From Chryseosolibacter sp044507775 (GTDB taxonomy: Bacteria; Bacteroidota; Bacteroidia; Cytophagales; Cyclobacteriaceae), in assembly GCA_044507775.1 (NCBI GenBank), contig JBIQIY010000011.1, forward strand, positions 62,001 through 126,000: a stretch of 64,000 nt of DNA, read 5' to 3'. Of the stretch, positions 8,383-17,477 are shown one piece after another. The stretch's first letter is position 1. Every line of letters starts with the position of its first letter. Position numbers and translations under genes: made by a program. The notes under the pieces were generated by a model, which saw nothing but the letters and a program-made list of their open reading frames with translations, made no database searches and was not told the DNA's origin.

Positions 8383-9344
8383 TGGCGACCCGATTCCGCT
8401 ACAACGAAACGACCTGCAAATACGAGCCATTTTTCGTAAAAGGAAAAATATTGCGGAAGCGGGTAATGTGGTTCATCTCACTTTCTCTGATGCTGGCAGT
8501 ATGCGCGTATGCCTACCTGCTGAAATACATTCCATCGCTTGACGAAATTTTTCTCGCGCAAGAAAACCAGAGACTGCGGATCGAATGGGAGATCCTCCAT
8601 GATCAGATCGAAGAGTCTAACGGCAAACTACTGACCCTCATTGAAAAGGGCGATCATAATTACCGGGTGATTCTCGACTCCGAACCGCTTGACGCCAGCA
8701 TCCGCGAAGCCGGTATCGGGGGTAGTGAAAAAATAAATACCTCTCAAATCGAGGATTACCCGCTTGTGCTGAGCGAATACCGCAAAGTGGAAAAGCTCAA
8801 GCACCAGCTCGACGTTGAATTGCAATCCTATGATGAGATCGCGAAAATGTACGAGCAAAAAAGCCTGATGTGGGCGGCGCGACCCGCCATCCAGCCCATC
8901 AGCAACAAGACCCTTACTCACCTGCATTCCACGTTTGGCGAGCGAATGCACCCGCTGCTTGGATACGTTCGCGATCATAAGGGATTGGACTTCACCGCCG
9001 ACGTTGGCACGCCGGTCTATGCCACCGGCGATGGCGTTGTTAAAAGCGCCTATCTCTCCGTCACGTTCGGAAATGTGATATTCCTGGACCACAGCTTCGG
9101 ATACGAGACACGATATGCGCACCTGTCGAAATTCAACGTAAAACGGGGCCAGAAAATCAAACGAGGCGATATTATTGGCTTTGTCGGAAGCACCGGTCTT
9201 TCCGGAGGACCGCACTTGCACTATGAAGTTCTTTACAACGGTCTGCAAATCAACCCCATAAATTTTTTCCAGCGCGACCTCAGCAACAAGGAGTATGAAA
9301 AACTGGTAGAGGAAGGCAGCAAATATCGCGAGCCGCTCGATTAA
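8382..9344 (+). CDS. M23 family metallopeptidase, membrane-anchored (second of a pair)
   Basis: 320 residues and a paralogue of the preceding gene. It has the same N-terminal signature (FRYNETTCKYE), one membrane helix at about residues 28-48, a coiled-coil stalk at about 55-170, and an M23 domain at about 190-295. Zinc ligands are visible in DHKGLDFTADVGTPV and GPHLHYEV; the first paralogue has HMH where this one has HLH. Both catalytic motifs are intact in both proteins, so neither looks like a degenerate EnvC-type activator. Probably acts on the cell wall during growth or division. Confidence 0.92.
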   Translation: MATRFRYNETTCKYEPFFVKGKILRKRVMWFISLSLMLAVCAYAYLLKYIPSLDEIFLAQENQRLRIEWEILHDQIEESNGKLLTLIEKGDHNYRVILDSEPLDASIREAGIGGSEKINTSQIEDYPLVLSEYRKVEKLKHQLDVELQSYDEIAKMYEQKSLMWAARPAIQPISNKTLTHLHSTFGERMHPLLGYVRDHKGLDFTADVGTPVYATGDGVVKSAYLSVTFGNVIFLDHSFGYETRYAHLSKFNVKRGQKIKRGDIIGFVGSTGLSGGPHLHYEVLYNGLQINPINFFQRDLSNKEYEKLVEEGSKYREPLD

Positions 9345-9397
9345 TTATTTTCATTATTCTGAATTCTGCCTTTCTTTGCAGTCCTGTTTTTTGATCC

Positions 9398-10492
9398 ATG
9401 TTCATGCGGTTCTTATTCATTGCTGGATGCTGTTTGCTATCCCTAGCTGTCTTCGCGCAAGAGAAGCCAGATGCGGTTACCGCTGTGGATTCAGCTTCCT
9501 CCCTCAATACAATTCCCGATACTGTTACTGTCATCGGCGTGGGTGACATCATGATGGGTACGAGCTATCCCGAAGACCGCCTTCCGCCGAACGATGGGAA
9601 ATTCCTGTTGAGCGGCATCGCGCCGGTATTGCGGGATGCGGATGTGACCTTCGGAAACCTGGAAGGAACCCTGCTCGACGAAGGTGGCACCCCAAAAACC
9701 TGCAAGGATCCTAAAGTATGCTATGCCTTTCGCTCTCCCACGCGTTACGTGAATAACCTCGTCGACGCGGGTTTCGACATGATGAGCCTCGCGAACAACC
9801 ACGCCGGCGATATGGGCGACGAGGGCCGCGACACAACCATGAACACGCTGCTGGAGGCGGGAATCCTGCATGCCGGACAGATGTCGATGAAAACCGCCAT
9901 CTTTATTAAAGACAGCGTGCGGTATGGCCTCGCAGCATTTGCACCCAACGCCAACTGCGTGCCCATCAATGACCTCGAAGGGGCCAGGGCAATTGTTCGT
10001 GAACTGGATTCCCTGGTCGACATCATCATCATTTCCTTTCACGGCGGCGCAGAGGGCGCGAAATATCAAAATGTGCCTCGCGCACACGAGATGTACTACG
10101 GCGAAGACCGCGGCGATGTGTATAAGTTCGCGCACACTTTGATCGATGCGGGGGCCGATATCATTCTCGGCCATGGTCCGCACGTCACCCGCGGTATGGA
10201 AGTGTATAAAAAAAGATTCATTGCCTACAGCCTCGGAAACTTTTGTACGTACAAGGGCATCAATATCGCCGGCATCAATGGCCTGGCACCGATCGTAAAA
10301 GTTTTTACCACTACCTCAGGTGAATTTATCAAAGGAGAAATCATCCCGACCATCCAGTCGCATGAGACGGGCGTCCGCATTGACGCTCAAAAATCCGTTA
10401 TCAAAATCATTCAGGAACTTTCCAAAAAAGATTTTCCGGAATCAGAAATTCGGATTGACGATAATGGTTTAATTACTTATCTTGGACAGTAA
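9398..10492 (+). CDS. CapA family (PGA_cap) metallophosphatase-like secreted protein
   Basis: 364 residues with a cleavable signal peptide ending LSLAVFAQ. Family motifs are VGDIMMG (about residues 48-54), FGNLEGTLLDEGG, LANNHAGDMGDEG, SFHGGAEG and GHGPHVTRGME. These are the metal-binding motifs of the calcineurin-like CapA/PgsA group, whose members take part in poly-gamma-glutamate capsule export or anchoring. No capB/capC genes are nearby, so capsule synthesis is not supported; the protein may act on another envelope polymer. It ends 1 nt before the MerR gene. Confidence 0.88.
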   Translation: MFMRFLFIAGCCLLSLAVFAQEKPDAVTAVDSASSLNTIPDTVTVIGVGDIMMGTSYPEDRLPPNDGKFLLSGIAPVLRDADVTFGNLEGTLLDEGGTPKTCKDPKVCYAFRSPTRYVNNLVDAGFDMMSLANNHAGDMGDEGRDTTMNTLLEAGILHAGQMSMKTAIFIKDSVRYGLAAFAPNANCVPINDLEGARAIVRELDSLVDIIIISFHGGAEGAKYQNVPRAHEMYYGEDRGDVYKFAHTLIDAGADIILGHGPHVTRGMEVYKKRFIAYSLGNFCTYKGINIAGINGLAPIVKVFTTTSGEFIKGEIIPTIQSHETGVRIDAQKSVIKIIQELSKKDFPESEIRIDDNGLITYLGQ

Positions 10493-10493
10493 C

Positions 10494-10829
10494 ATGGCGT
10501 ATAAGGAAAAAGAGATCGAAAAGCTTTACTACTCCATAGGAGAAGTTGCCGAAATTTTTACAGTTGCTCCCTCCCTTATCCGTTTCTGGGAGTCCGAATT
10601 CGACATCATCAAGCCAAAAAAAAATCGCAAGGGCAACAGACAGTTCACTAAGGAAGACATCGATAACGTCCGCACGATTTATCACCTGGTAAAAGAAAAA
10701 GGATTTACCCTCCAAGGCGCCAAGGAAATGTTGCGCAATGATTCACAGGCCGTCAAAGACAAAATGGAAATGATTGATTCCTTGCGCAATGTGAGGAAGT
10801 TCCTTGTCGAACTGCGCGAAAAGCTCTAA
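10494..10829 (+). CDS. MerR family transcriptional regulator
   Basis: 111 residues from the ATG at 10494, chosen because MAYKEKEIEKLYYSIGEVAEIF is the usual N terminus; an ATG at 10482 would overlap capA. A winged helix-turn-helix (YYSIGEVAEIFTVAPSLIRFWESEF) is followed by the wing (KKNRKGNRQFTKEDIDNVRTIYHL) and a short C-terminal helix. There is no effector-binding domain or cysteine cluster, so the signal is unknown. Similar short MerR proteins lie near alaS and M23 genes in many Bacteroidota, which suggests a role in the cell-envelope unit (inference from context). Confidence 0.9.
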   Translation: MAYKEKEIEKLYYSIGEVAEIFTVAPSLIRFWESEFDIIKPKKNRKGNRQFTKEDIDNVRTIYHLVKEKGFTLQGAKEMLRNDSQAVKDKMEMIDSLRNVRKFLVELREKL

Positions 10830-10886
10830 TAACCGGCGGTTCGCATTCGCAGGCCATTCAGTAGCAGAAAATCGTGAAGACTCAGC

Positions 10887-10923
10887 AATTGTCAACTGTC
10901 CAATTGCTAAATTGTCAACTGTC
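10887..10923. repeat. Direct repeat of AATTGTCAACTGTC upstream of dprA
   Basis: Two exact 14-bp copies (10887-10900 and 10910-10923) are spaced 23 bp start to start, and a partial CAATTG lies between them. They occupy the only intergenic space before dprA (start 10939), so they could be a regulator-binding site or a relic of short-repeat expansion. Confidence 0.6.
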
Positions 10924-10938
10924 TAAAAGGCCCTCACG

Positions 10939-12045
10939 ATGGATCAGAACCGTCTCTCCCTCCTTGCCCTGCACTTTGTCCCGGGTGTCGGCGACTATTT
11001 GATCAGGCAACTAATCAGCTATTGCGGATCGGCAGAAAAAGTTTTCCGGATTCCGAAGGGAAAATTGCAGAAGATTCCAGGAGTAGGCTCGGTCACGGCC
11101 GAGGCCATCACCCGCGGGAAACCCTTCGAGCGCGCGGAACAGGAACTAAGACGCGCGGAAAAAGAAAAGGTGAATCTGCTTTTCTTCACCGATGATAATT
11201 ATCCCTCGCGGCTGCGGCAGGTCAATGATGCCCCGACAATGTTGTACGCCCGCGGAAACATGGACCTGGAGAATCCCAAAACCGTGGCCATCGTCGGAAC
11301 GCGACAGTGCACCGCATACGGAAAAGAATGCGTCGAAAATCTCGTGCGGGATCTCGTACCACATCAACCCTTGATCGTTAGTGGCCTGGCTTACGGTATC
11401 GACATCCACGCGCATAAACTTGCCCTGAAGCATTCGCTTCCCACTGTGGGAGTAATGGGCAGCGGGCCTGACGTGATCTATCCGTCGTCCCATCGAGAGG
11501 TGGCGATGAAAATGATGGAGCACGGAGGACTGCTCACCGAACATCCCTTTGGCGCCCAGCCAGACGCGCACAATTTTCCCGCGCGCAACCGCATCGTCGC
11601 AGCCCTCTCAGACGCTGTCATCATCGTGGAGGCCGCCGAAAAAGGCGGGGCGCTTATCACGGCGGATATCGCGAACAGCTACAACAAAGACGTCTTCGCT
11701 ATGCCAGGCAACATAAGACAAAGTCATTCCGCCGGATGCAACAACCTTATTAAGTCAAACCGCGCTCACCTCCTCGCCTCCGTCCGTGACCTGGAATATA
11801 TCATGAACTGGAGCGCGGGAACCCGGCCCGCAAAAAAAGAAGCTATTGTCCTCGATGGATACTCCCCCGAAGAACAAATCGTCATCAAGACTTTGCTTGA
11901 GAATAACAAACAATTGATGATTGATGAGATCAGCTGGAAAACAAACCTTCCCATCAGCCAACTTGCCTCGCTCCTGCTCAGCCTGGAGTTCAAGAGCGTA
12001 CTCGCATCCTTGCCGGGCAAAATTTATAAACTCACGAAGTGGTGA
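10939..12045 (+). CDS. dprA: DNA-processing protein DprA (natural transformation / RecA loader)
   Basis: 368 residues. DprA binds incoming single-stranded DNA and loads RecA during natural transformation. The N-terminal SAM/helix-hairpin-helix region (RIPKGKLQKIPGVGSVTAEAI, about 33-55) is followed by the Rossmann-like DprA core, about residues 110-290. Family motifs are VAIVGTRQCTAYG, VSGLAYGIDIHAHK, GSGPDVIYPSSH and FPARNRIVAALSDAV. The C-terminal ~65 residues form a winged-helix domain (EEQIVIKTLLENN...). It converges with the HMG-CoA lyase gene, leaving only 7 bp between the stops. Confidence 0.96.
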   Translation: MDQNRLSLLALHFVPGVGDYLIRQLISYCGSAEKVFRIPKGKLQKIPGVGSVTAEAITRGKPFERAEQELRRAEKEKVNLLFFTDDNYPSRLRQVNDAPTMLYARGNMDLENPKTVAIVGTRQCTAYGKECVENLVRDLVPHQPLIVSGLAYGIDIHAHKLALKHSLPTVGVMGSGPDVIYPSSHREVAMKMMEHGGLLTEHPFGAQPDAHNFPARNRIVAALSDAVIIVEAAEKGGALITADIANSYNKDVFAMPGNIRQSHSAGCNNLIKSNRAHLLASVRDLEYIMNWSAGTRPAKKEAIVLDGYSPEEQIVIKTLLENNKQLMIDEISWKTNLPISQLASLLLSLEFKSVLASLPGKIYKLTKW

Positions 12046-12052
12046 TCATTGC

Positions 12053-12916
12053 TTACGTCACCTGAAAGACACTGTCCGCTTCGGCCATCGCTTCAGCCAG
12101 GGCCGCGCGATCCAGATTCAGCACCGCCCCGTTGCTTTCCAGCACGGACACAATCGTCTCCGTTGCGATATTTCCCACGAGGTCATCGTTGGCCATCGGA
12201 CAACCGCCAAAGCCCCGTATGGCGCCGTCAAATCGCCTGCAACCCCCGCGGTAAGCAGCCTCGATCTTGGCTGAAGCCGACTCGGGCCGCGAGTGAAGAT
12301 GAACACCCAGTGGCGCATCCGGAAATTGTTGCGAAACCGATGCGAAGAGCGTTTCAATGGCATCGACCTCCGCCGCACCGATCGTGTCGGCCAAGGAAAT
12401 AACATCCGATCCCAGTGTGATGAGAATATCAACGAACCTGGACACCACCTCCACTTCGTACGGGTCGCCATAGGGATTGCCGAATCCCATACTGATGTAG
12501 GTCACGAGTTTCTTGCCGGACTTGTCGCAGATGTTCCGGATTTCTCCGAGTGTATTTAGCGCTTCCGGTATTGACTTGTTGGTGTTGCGTTTCTGAAACG
12601 TCTCTGATATGGAAAGCGGAAAGCCGAGATACTGGATGGCTCCGTGTTGCGAGGCCTCAACCGCGCCGCGCTCATTCGCTACAATCGCGAGAAGTTTCGA
12701 AGCTCCTCCCACTGTGTCAAGACCGTCCAGCACTTCAGCCGTGTCCGCCATCTGAGGAATCGCCTTCGGAGATACGAAACTTCCAAAGTCGATGGTATCA
12801 AATCCCACCCGAAGAAGTTTGTTGATATACCCGATCTTCCGGGCTGTTGGAATAAAGGGAATAATGCCTTGCATAGCATCCCTCGGACATTCAATTATTT
12901 TGATCTCAGAAATCAT
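12053..12916 (-). CDS. Hydroxymethylglutaryl-CoA lyase
   Basis: 287 residues. It cleaves HMG-CoA to acetyl-CoA and acetoacetate at the end of leucine degradation, within a DRE-TIM (HMGL-like) barrel. The N-terminal catalytic Arg-Asp pair lies in IIECPRDAMQGI, and the signature around the catalytic Cys is IRGFGGCPMANDDLVGNIATE-like (about residues 228-248). The metal-binding His-x-His is in GVHLHSR. Length is near the usual 290-300. Other leucine-catabolism genes are not nearby. The start was taken at 12916. Confidence 0.93.
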   Translation of the reverse strand: MISEIKIIECPRDAMQGIIPFIPTARKIGYINKLLRVGFDTIDFGSFVSPKAIPQMADTAEVLDGLDTVGGASKLLAIVANERGAVEASQHGAIQYLGFPLSISETFQKRNTNKSIPEALNTLGEIRNICDKSGKKLVTYISMGFGNPYGDPYEVEVVSRFVDILITLGSDVISLADTIGAAEVDAIETLFASVSQQFPDAPLGVHLHSRPESASAKIEAAYRGGCRRFDGAIRGFGGCPMANDDLVGNIATETIVSVLESNGAVLNLDRAALAEAMAEADSVFQVT

Positions 12917-12963
12917 ACACTACTCTAACTACCCTACCCAATCCCCTTACAGCCTATAACCTC

Positions 12964-12984
12964 TATACCCTATACCCTATACCC
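12964..12984. repeat. TATACCC tandem repeat
   Basis: Three perfect 7-bp units in an otherwise C/T-rich stretch between the HMG-CoA lyase start and the DUF1800 gene. It is a simple-sequence tract that could vary in copy number. No gene is visible in 12917-13120. Confidence 0.7.
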
Positions 12985-13120
12985 CTACATCCCCCGATCA
13001 GGTAACTAAAAGTAACAGAATAATATCAACAGTCAGCGGTCTACAATGCCACTTAACCGATGTTCTTGATAAAGTCTTATTTTTCGGCGATATATAAGAC
13101 AAAAATTGAATGCCCCATTT

Positions 13121-14863
13121 ATGCCGTTAACCGAATTCACCGGTATCCTAGGTCTCAAACGGGCAGCGCATCTGTTGAGGCGGGCAACTTTCGGAGCCAC
13201 CAAACAACAGATCGATGCATTTGCAGCGCTGACGCCGGCACAGGCTATTGAGCAACTCTTCAGACAACAACTTCCGGAGCCCGTACTTCCTCCCGATCCC
13301 GCTACGGGCCAGGAATGGGTTATTACAGGAACAACCGATGCAAACAGTCCCGACGACAAACTGCAGGGCTACTTCAAAGGATGGTTTGTCGCCCAAATGC
13401 TGAGCTGTGGCATCGATCCTTCGCTCTCCCTTGCCTATTCCACCCGCGAGAAGCTCGTTTTTTTTCTGCACACGCATTTTACGACCATTCAGTCGAAGGT
13501 AAATAACAGCCGATCGCTGTACTTCCAGAATCAGTTATTTCGCCTCTTCGCGCTTGATGCGTTAAATACGGATCCGGTAATCAACTTCAAAGAGTTAAGC
13601 GTCAAGATCAGCATAGACAACGCCATGCTCCAACTACTCGACGGCAACATGAACGTGAAGGGAAGTCCGAACGAGAATTACGCCCGTGAGTTCCATGAAC
13701 TATACACGATCGGCCGCGGTCTGGAGGGAACACTTCCCACGTCTACCGAGCCCGGCGACTATATTCTTTTTACGGAAGCGGATGTGCAGGCGGCTGCCAG
13801 GGTTTTCTCAGGCTGGGCGTTTGATGATGAATTCGCCACTGTCGATGCGGACACGAACTTGAAGCGTGGAAAAGTAAAAGGAAGCGCCCTGAACGCATCT
13901 GCGCATGACAATGAACCCAAACAATTCAGCGCGAGGTTCGGCAACGCTGTCATTCAGCCCGACCCGTTATTGCTCGATGGCGGAAGAGCAACTGAGGAGA
14001 GCGCGATCGATGAGATCCGCCAACTGGTCGACCAGATCTTTGCCAAGCCGGAGACGACGAAGAATATTTGCTGGAAGATATACCGGTTTTTTGTCTATGC
14101 CCCGCACACGCCTGAGGTCGCCCAGGCAATCGATCAAACCGTGATCGCGGAAATGGCCAATACTTTTATCACAAGCAACTACAAGATCCAGCCTGTGATA
14201 GAAAACCTCTTGCGCAGCGAACATTTTTACGAAGCGGGCTCCGGCGTCGCCGACGACAACTTCGGCGGAATCATAAAGTCGCCACTGGATCTAGTAGCGG
14301 GAACGTTGCGGTTCTTCGACGTCCGTCTTCCGGATATGCTGACGCAGACGGACGAATTCTACATGGTTACCGGCAACATCATCGGAAGCCTGGGCGACCT
14401 CGGTCTTAATTTTTTCGAACCGTATGACGTAGCCGGGTATGAAGCCTATCACCAGTATCCCATTTATCATCGCAGCTGGATCACACCGAATTACCTGGCC
14501 CGGCGATACGAGTTTATCCGGCAAGTCATCACGGCGTCCGAGGACGGAATGTTCAATGTGGACGTGTACGAGTTTGTAAAGAAAAACTTTAGCGATGCTG
14601 TCGCATCAGACGCGCCGAGCCTTGTAATTGAGCTCGCGAAATACCTGTTGCCCCTGTCGGATAATCTGACATTTGACGAGAACGCTGACGACACGTCTTC
14701 ACTGACGGCGCAAAGGCTGAACTATTTCAAGGAGCGCTTTCTGCAGCAGTTTGATGAAGCGTACTGGACAACACGCTGGCAACAAAGCGCACCCGATCTC
14801 CGCGAGCAGCTGGAGTTCCTTTTCAATGCCATGCTGCAGTCGCCTGAACACCAACTCAGCTAA
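13121..14863 (+). CDS. DUF1800 domain-containing protein
   Basis: 580 residues from the ATG at 13121; an in-frame TTG at 13106 is an alternative that adds five residues. The start of the domain (LKRAAHLLRRATFGATKQQID) and the internal FLHTHFTTIQSKVNN, NENYAREFHELYTIGRG, ARVFSGWAFDD and NICWKIYRFFVY match DUF1800. This family is almost always encoded just before a DUF1501 protein, as here (10-bp gap), and the two are thought to act as a secreted pair. The enzymatic activity is not established. No signal peptide is evident, which is odd given that the partner is exported. Confidence 0.9.
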   Translation: MPLTEFTGILGLKRAAHLLRRATFGATKQQIDAFAALTPAQAIEQLFRQQLPEPVLPPDPATGQEWVITGTTDANSPDDKLQGYFKGWFVAQMLSCGIDPSLSLAYSTREKLVFFLHTHFTTIQSKVNNSRSLYFQNQLFRLFALDALNTDPVINFKELSVKISIDNAMLQLLDGNMNVKGSPNENYAREFHELYTIGRGLEGTLPTSTEPGDYILFTEADVQAAARVFSGWAFDDEFATVDADTNLKRGKVKGSALNASAHDNEPKQFSARFGNAVIQPDPLLLDGGRATEESAIDEIRQLVDQIFAKPETTKNICWKIYRFFVYAPHTPEVAQAIDQTVIAEMANTFITSNYKIQPVIENLLRSEHFYEAGSGVADDNFGGIIKSPLDLVAGTLRFFDVRLPDMLTQTDEFYMVTGNIIGSLGDLGLNFFEPYDVAGYEAYHQYPIYHRSWITPNYLARRYEFIRQVITASEDGMFNVDVYEFVKKNFSDAVASDAPSLVIELAKYLLPLSDNLTFDENADDTSSLTAQRLNYFKERFLQQFDEAYWTTRWQQSAPDLREQLEFLFNAMLQSPEHQLS

Positions 14864-14873
14864 AACTGAAACC

Positions 14874-16586
14874 ATGAATCCTTCCAGGAGAAAATTTCTA
14901 AAGACGTTGCCCGCCGCAGTAAGCTTGCCTTTCGCGCTCGCCGGAGTACCACTGAACCTGATGGCTGAAAACGCGTTGACTAAAATGGCGCGCGCGAGCT
15001 TAGGCAATGACCGTATCCTCATCATTCTGCAAATGCACGGCGGCAACGACGGTCTGAACTGTCTCATTCCCGTCGCGGATTACGAACAGTATTACAGCAG
15101 GCGTGCCAATATCGCCATCCCCGCCCGCAACAGTCTGAGAAAATACATACCGCTCGACAGTACGCTCGCACAGGAAAAACAGGTAGGCCTTCACCCCGAC
15201 ATGGCCGCCATGAAACACATGTACGACCAGGGAAGGGTGGCGATGGTCCAGGGTGTGTCCTACAAGAATAACAACGGATCGCATTTCCGCGGACGCGACA
15301 TCCTCTTCATGGGAGGCGCGCATGATGAATACCTGCAGTCGGGCTGGGTAGGGCGCTACCTCCAGCAGGAGATCGCTCCTGCGCAATACCCGGAGGATTT
15401 TCCTAACAGCGGTATGCCCGACCCGCTCGCCATCGAGATGGGGAATGACGTCTCGCTTATTTTCCATCAGCAGGGAAACATACCGACCTCTATCTCCATC
15501 AACGACCCGGTCGGCTTTGCAAATCTTGTGGGCAACCTCGAAGGCTTTCTCGATGAGCAGGTAGATCCGCGGGGAATTCCGCCGGCATACTTGCAAAACT
15601 CTCCGTATTACAATGAGCTCGACTGGATCCTCAGTCTTGAAGACAAATCCAAGGACTATGCTGCGCGCCTTGCTGAAGTTTACAGGGCAGGCGACCAGGT
15701 GCCGGGATACTCGAACTATCCGGAGATCTATCCTTTCAATGCGCCGAAGAATAGCCTCACAAACTCGCTCACTCCACAACTCAAGATAATCGCCCGCCTG
15801 CTCTCCGGTGGTTGCCAGACGAAAGTGTTTCTCATCAAGACCGGAGGGTTCGATACCCATGCGTCGCAGGTTGAGAGTTATGATCCCACGATGGGTGTAC
15901 ACGCCGCCCTCATGTATCACATTTCAACGGCAATGAGCGCCTTCCAGCAGGACCTGCGCAAGAGGGGACTGGAGGATCGCGTTCTAACGCTAACGACGTC
16001 GGAGTTTGGAAGAAGAATATATTCAAACGGAAGCTACGGCACAGACCATGGCACCGGAGGACCCATGTTCATTTTTGGCCAGGGCGTTCGTGCGGGCATG
16101 GTCGGGCAAGTGCCGGATCTGGCAAAAGCCAATGTCGAGATGCAGTTCGACTACCGTGTCGTCTATGCGAACATCATGAAAGACTGGCTACAGGTTCCGG
16201 ATGATCGGCTGAATGAGATCTTCCCCGGGCTGATGACGGCGCAGGGCACGTCGGACGGGGTTACCTTTCAACCTTTGCCACTTGCAGGCGACATCATCAC
16301 CGGCACAAGCGATTTTATCGATGGCCGGTTTGCGCTGGAAAACTGCTTTCCGAATCCCGTTAGAGACAAGACCACCATCGGATTCCGCATCAACGTGGCG
16401 CAACGGGTGACACTCACCCTTTACGATTTGAGTGGCCGGCCCGTTCTGGTATTGCTCGACAAGGTGATGGAACCCGGCGCCCATCAGATCGAACGGTATC
16501 TCGGCGACCTCCGCGCCGGTGTCTACCAGTGCGAAATGAAGAGCGGTTTTTTCAAAGATTCAAAATCTCTGGCCATCGTAAAATAA
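14874..16586 (+). CDS. DUF1501 domain-containing protein with Tat-like signal and T9SS type A sorting domain
   Basis: 570 residues from the ATG at 14874. The start was chosen because MNPSRRKFLKTLPAAVSLPF is a twin-arginine-type signal (SRRKFLK); the frame runs open upstream only over the end of DUF1800. The DUF1501 body includes LQMHGGNDGLNCLIPV, HPDMAAMKHMYDQGRVAMVQGV, GGFDTHASQ, TTSEFGRRI and GTDHGTGGPMF. These resemble the sulfatase/alkaline-phosphatase fold expected of DUF1501. The last ~80 residues (ENCFPNPVRDKTTI... LYDLSGRPV) are a T9SS type A sorting domain, so the protein should be surface-attached or secreted. Substrate unknown. Confidence 0.92.
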   Translation: MNPSRRKFLKTLPAAVSLPFALAGVPLNLMAENALTKMARASLGNDRILIILQMHGGNDGLNCLIPVADYEQYYSRRANIAIPARNSLRKYIPLDSTLAQEKQVGLHPDMAAMKHMYDQGRVAMVQGVSYKNNNGSHFRGRDILFMGGAHDEYLQSGWVGRYLQQEIAPAQYPEDFPNSGMPDPLAIEMGNDVSLIFHQQGNIPTSISINDPVGFANLVGNLEGFLDEQVDPRGIPPAYLQNSPYYNELDWILSLEDKSKDYAARLAEVYRAGDQVPGYSNYPEIYPFNAPKNSLTNSLTPQLKIIARLLSGGCQTKVFLIKTGGFDTHASQVESYDPTMGVHAALMYHISTAMSAFQQDLRKRGLEDRVLTLTTSEFGRRIYSNGSYGTDHGTGGPMFIFGQGVRAGMVGQVPDLAKANVEMQFDYRVVYANIMKDWLQVPDDRLNEIFPGLMTAQGTSDGVTFQPLPLAGDIITGTSDFIDGRFALENCFPNPVRDKTTIGFRINVAQRVTLTLYDLSGRPVLVLLDKVMEPGAHQIERYLGDLRAGVYQCEMKSGFFKDSKSLAIVK

Positions 16587-16590
16587 GAAC

Positions 16591-17472
16591 ATGAATAGAG
16601 CCATTCCGCTTGTAATTTTCGCACTCATCGCCGTCCAGGCCTTCGGGCAAAGAAACCCGCGAAAGGGCAGCTTCTTCAACAAGTCAAACAAGCAAGCCGA
16701 TCAGTTTCTGCAGAAGCAATGGTGGCTGGGGTTCAAGGCAGGACCCAACCTTTCAAAGGCACTCGTGGAAAAGACCTATCATATTGTCTCACCCGTCAAC
16801 TACAACGTAGAGCAGATCTCCAAGACATATGAGAATTTCCGATCCATCGGAAGCCAGTTTTCATTTGAGCTGACATTTTACTTCCGCGGCATATCGGTGA
16901 GTTTTCAGCCTTCGTACCGGACAAACCGCTTCCGCTATTCGAATCAATACGAATGGACGGATGCGGAACAGGCTGAAAACCGACTTGTCCTCGATTATGA
17001 GCAGGAGCAAAAGATTGCGTACCTGGACTGGCCGCTGCTGGGGCGTTATGAGTTCAACGGTGGGAAGCTCAGGCCCTACGTGCAGGCGGGAGTCTATTCG
17101 TCGTGGTTGATCGACGCTACCAAGTCGGTAACCGTGTCGGGAATCGATCACGCATCGGGCGGCGCTAATAATTTCAAGAACGAACCCGTGATCGTCGGCG
17201 CCACTGACCTCTTTGCAAAATACCACTGGGGCATTGTCGGCGGCGGGGGTATCTATTATTCGTTGGGAAATGTTCGGGTCAACGTGGACGTGACCTATAA
17301 GCGCGGGATGAGCAACATCGCTTCGACCGAAAACCGTTACGCCAGCGATCGCTTGTCCGGCGTTGGCGACAGCATGGACGATATGACGCTGGACAACCTC
17401 GTGTTGTCGGTAGGGTGTTTGTTTCCCCTGCGGTTCCTGGGAAGTGGATTTAAATCGATGGTTGACAACTAG
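16591..17472 (+). CDS. Outer-membrane beta-barrel protein (PorT-like), hypothetical
   Basis: 293 residues with a signal peptide (MNRAIPLVIFALIAVQAFGQ). The mature part alternates aromatic and polar residues in strand-like blocks (FKAGPNLSKALVE, FSFELTFYFRGISVSFQPSY, PYVQAGVYSSWLID, VDVTYKRGMSNIAS). This is typical of the outer-membrane beta-barrel domain group seen in PorT-type proteins. It starts 4 bp after the DUF1501 stop and is followed 5 bp later by a lipoprotein gene, so the four genes form one operon. No specific function can be given. Confidence 0.75.
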   Translation: MNRAIPLVIFALIAVQAFGQRNPRKGSFFNKSNKQADQFLQKQWWLGFKAGPNLSKALVEKTYHIVSPVNYNVEQISKTYENFRSIGSQFSFELTFYFRGISVSFQPSYRTNRFRYSNQYEWTDAEQAENRLVLDYEQEQKIAYLDWPLLGRYEFNGGKLRPYVQAGVYSSWLIDATKSVTVSGIDHASGGANNFKNEPVIVGATDLFAKYHWGIVGGGGIYYSLGNVRVNVDVTYKRGMSNIASTENRYASDRLSGVGDSMDDMTLDNLVLSVGCLFPLRFLGSGFKSMVDN

Positions 17473-17477
17473 CAAAA

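Noticed and set aside
15000..15920. A 306-residue minus-strand frame antisense to the DUF1501 gene
   Set aside because: It has no signal, motif or neighbours supporting a gene. The sense gene is clear.
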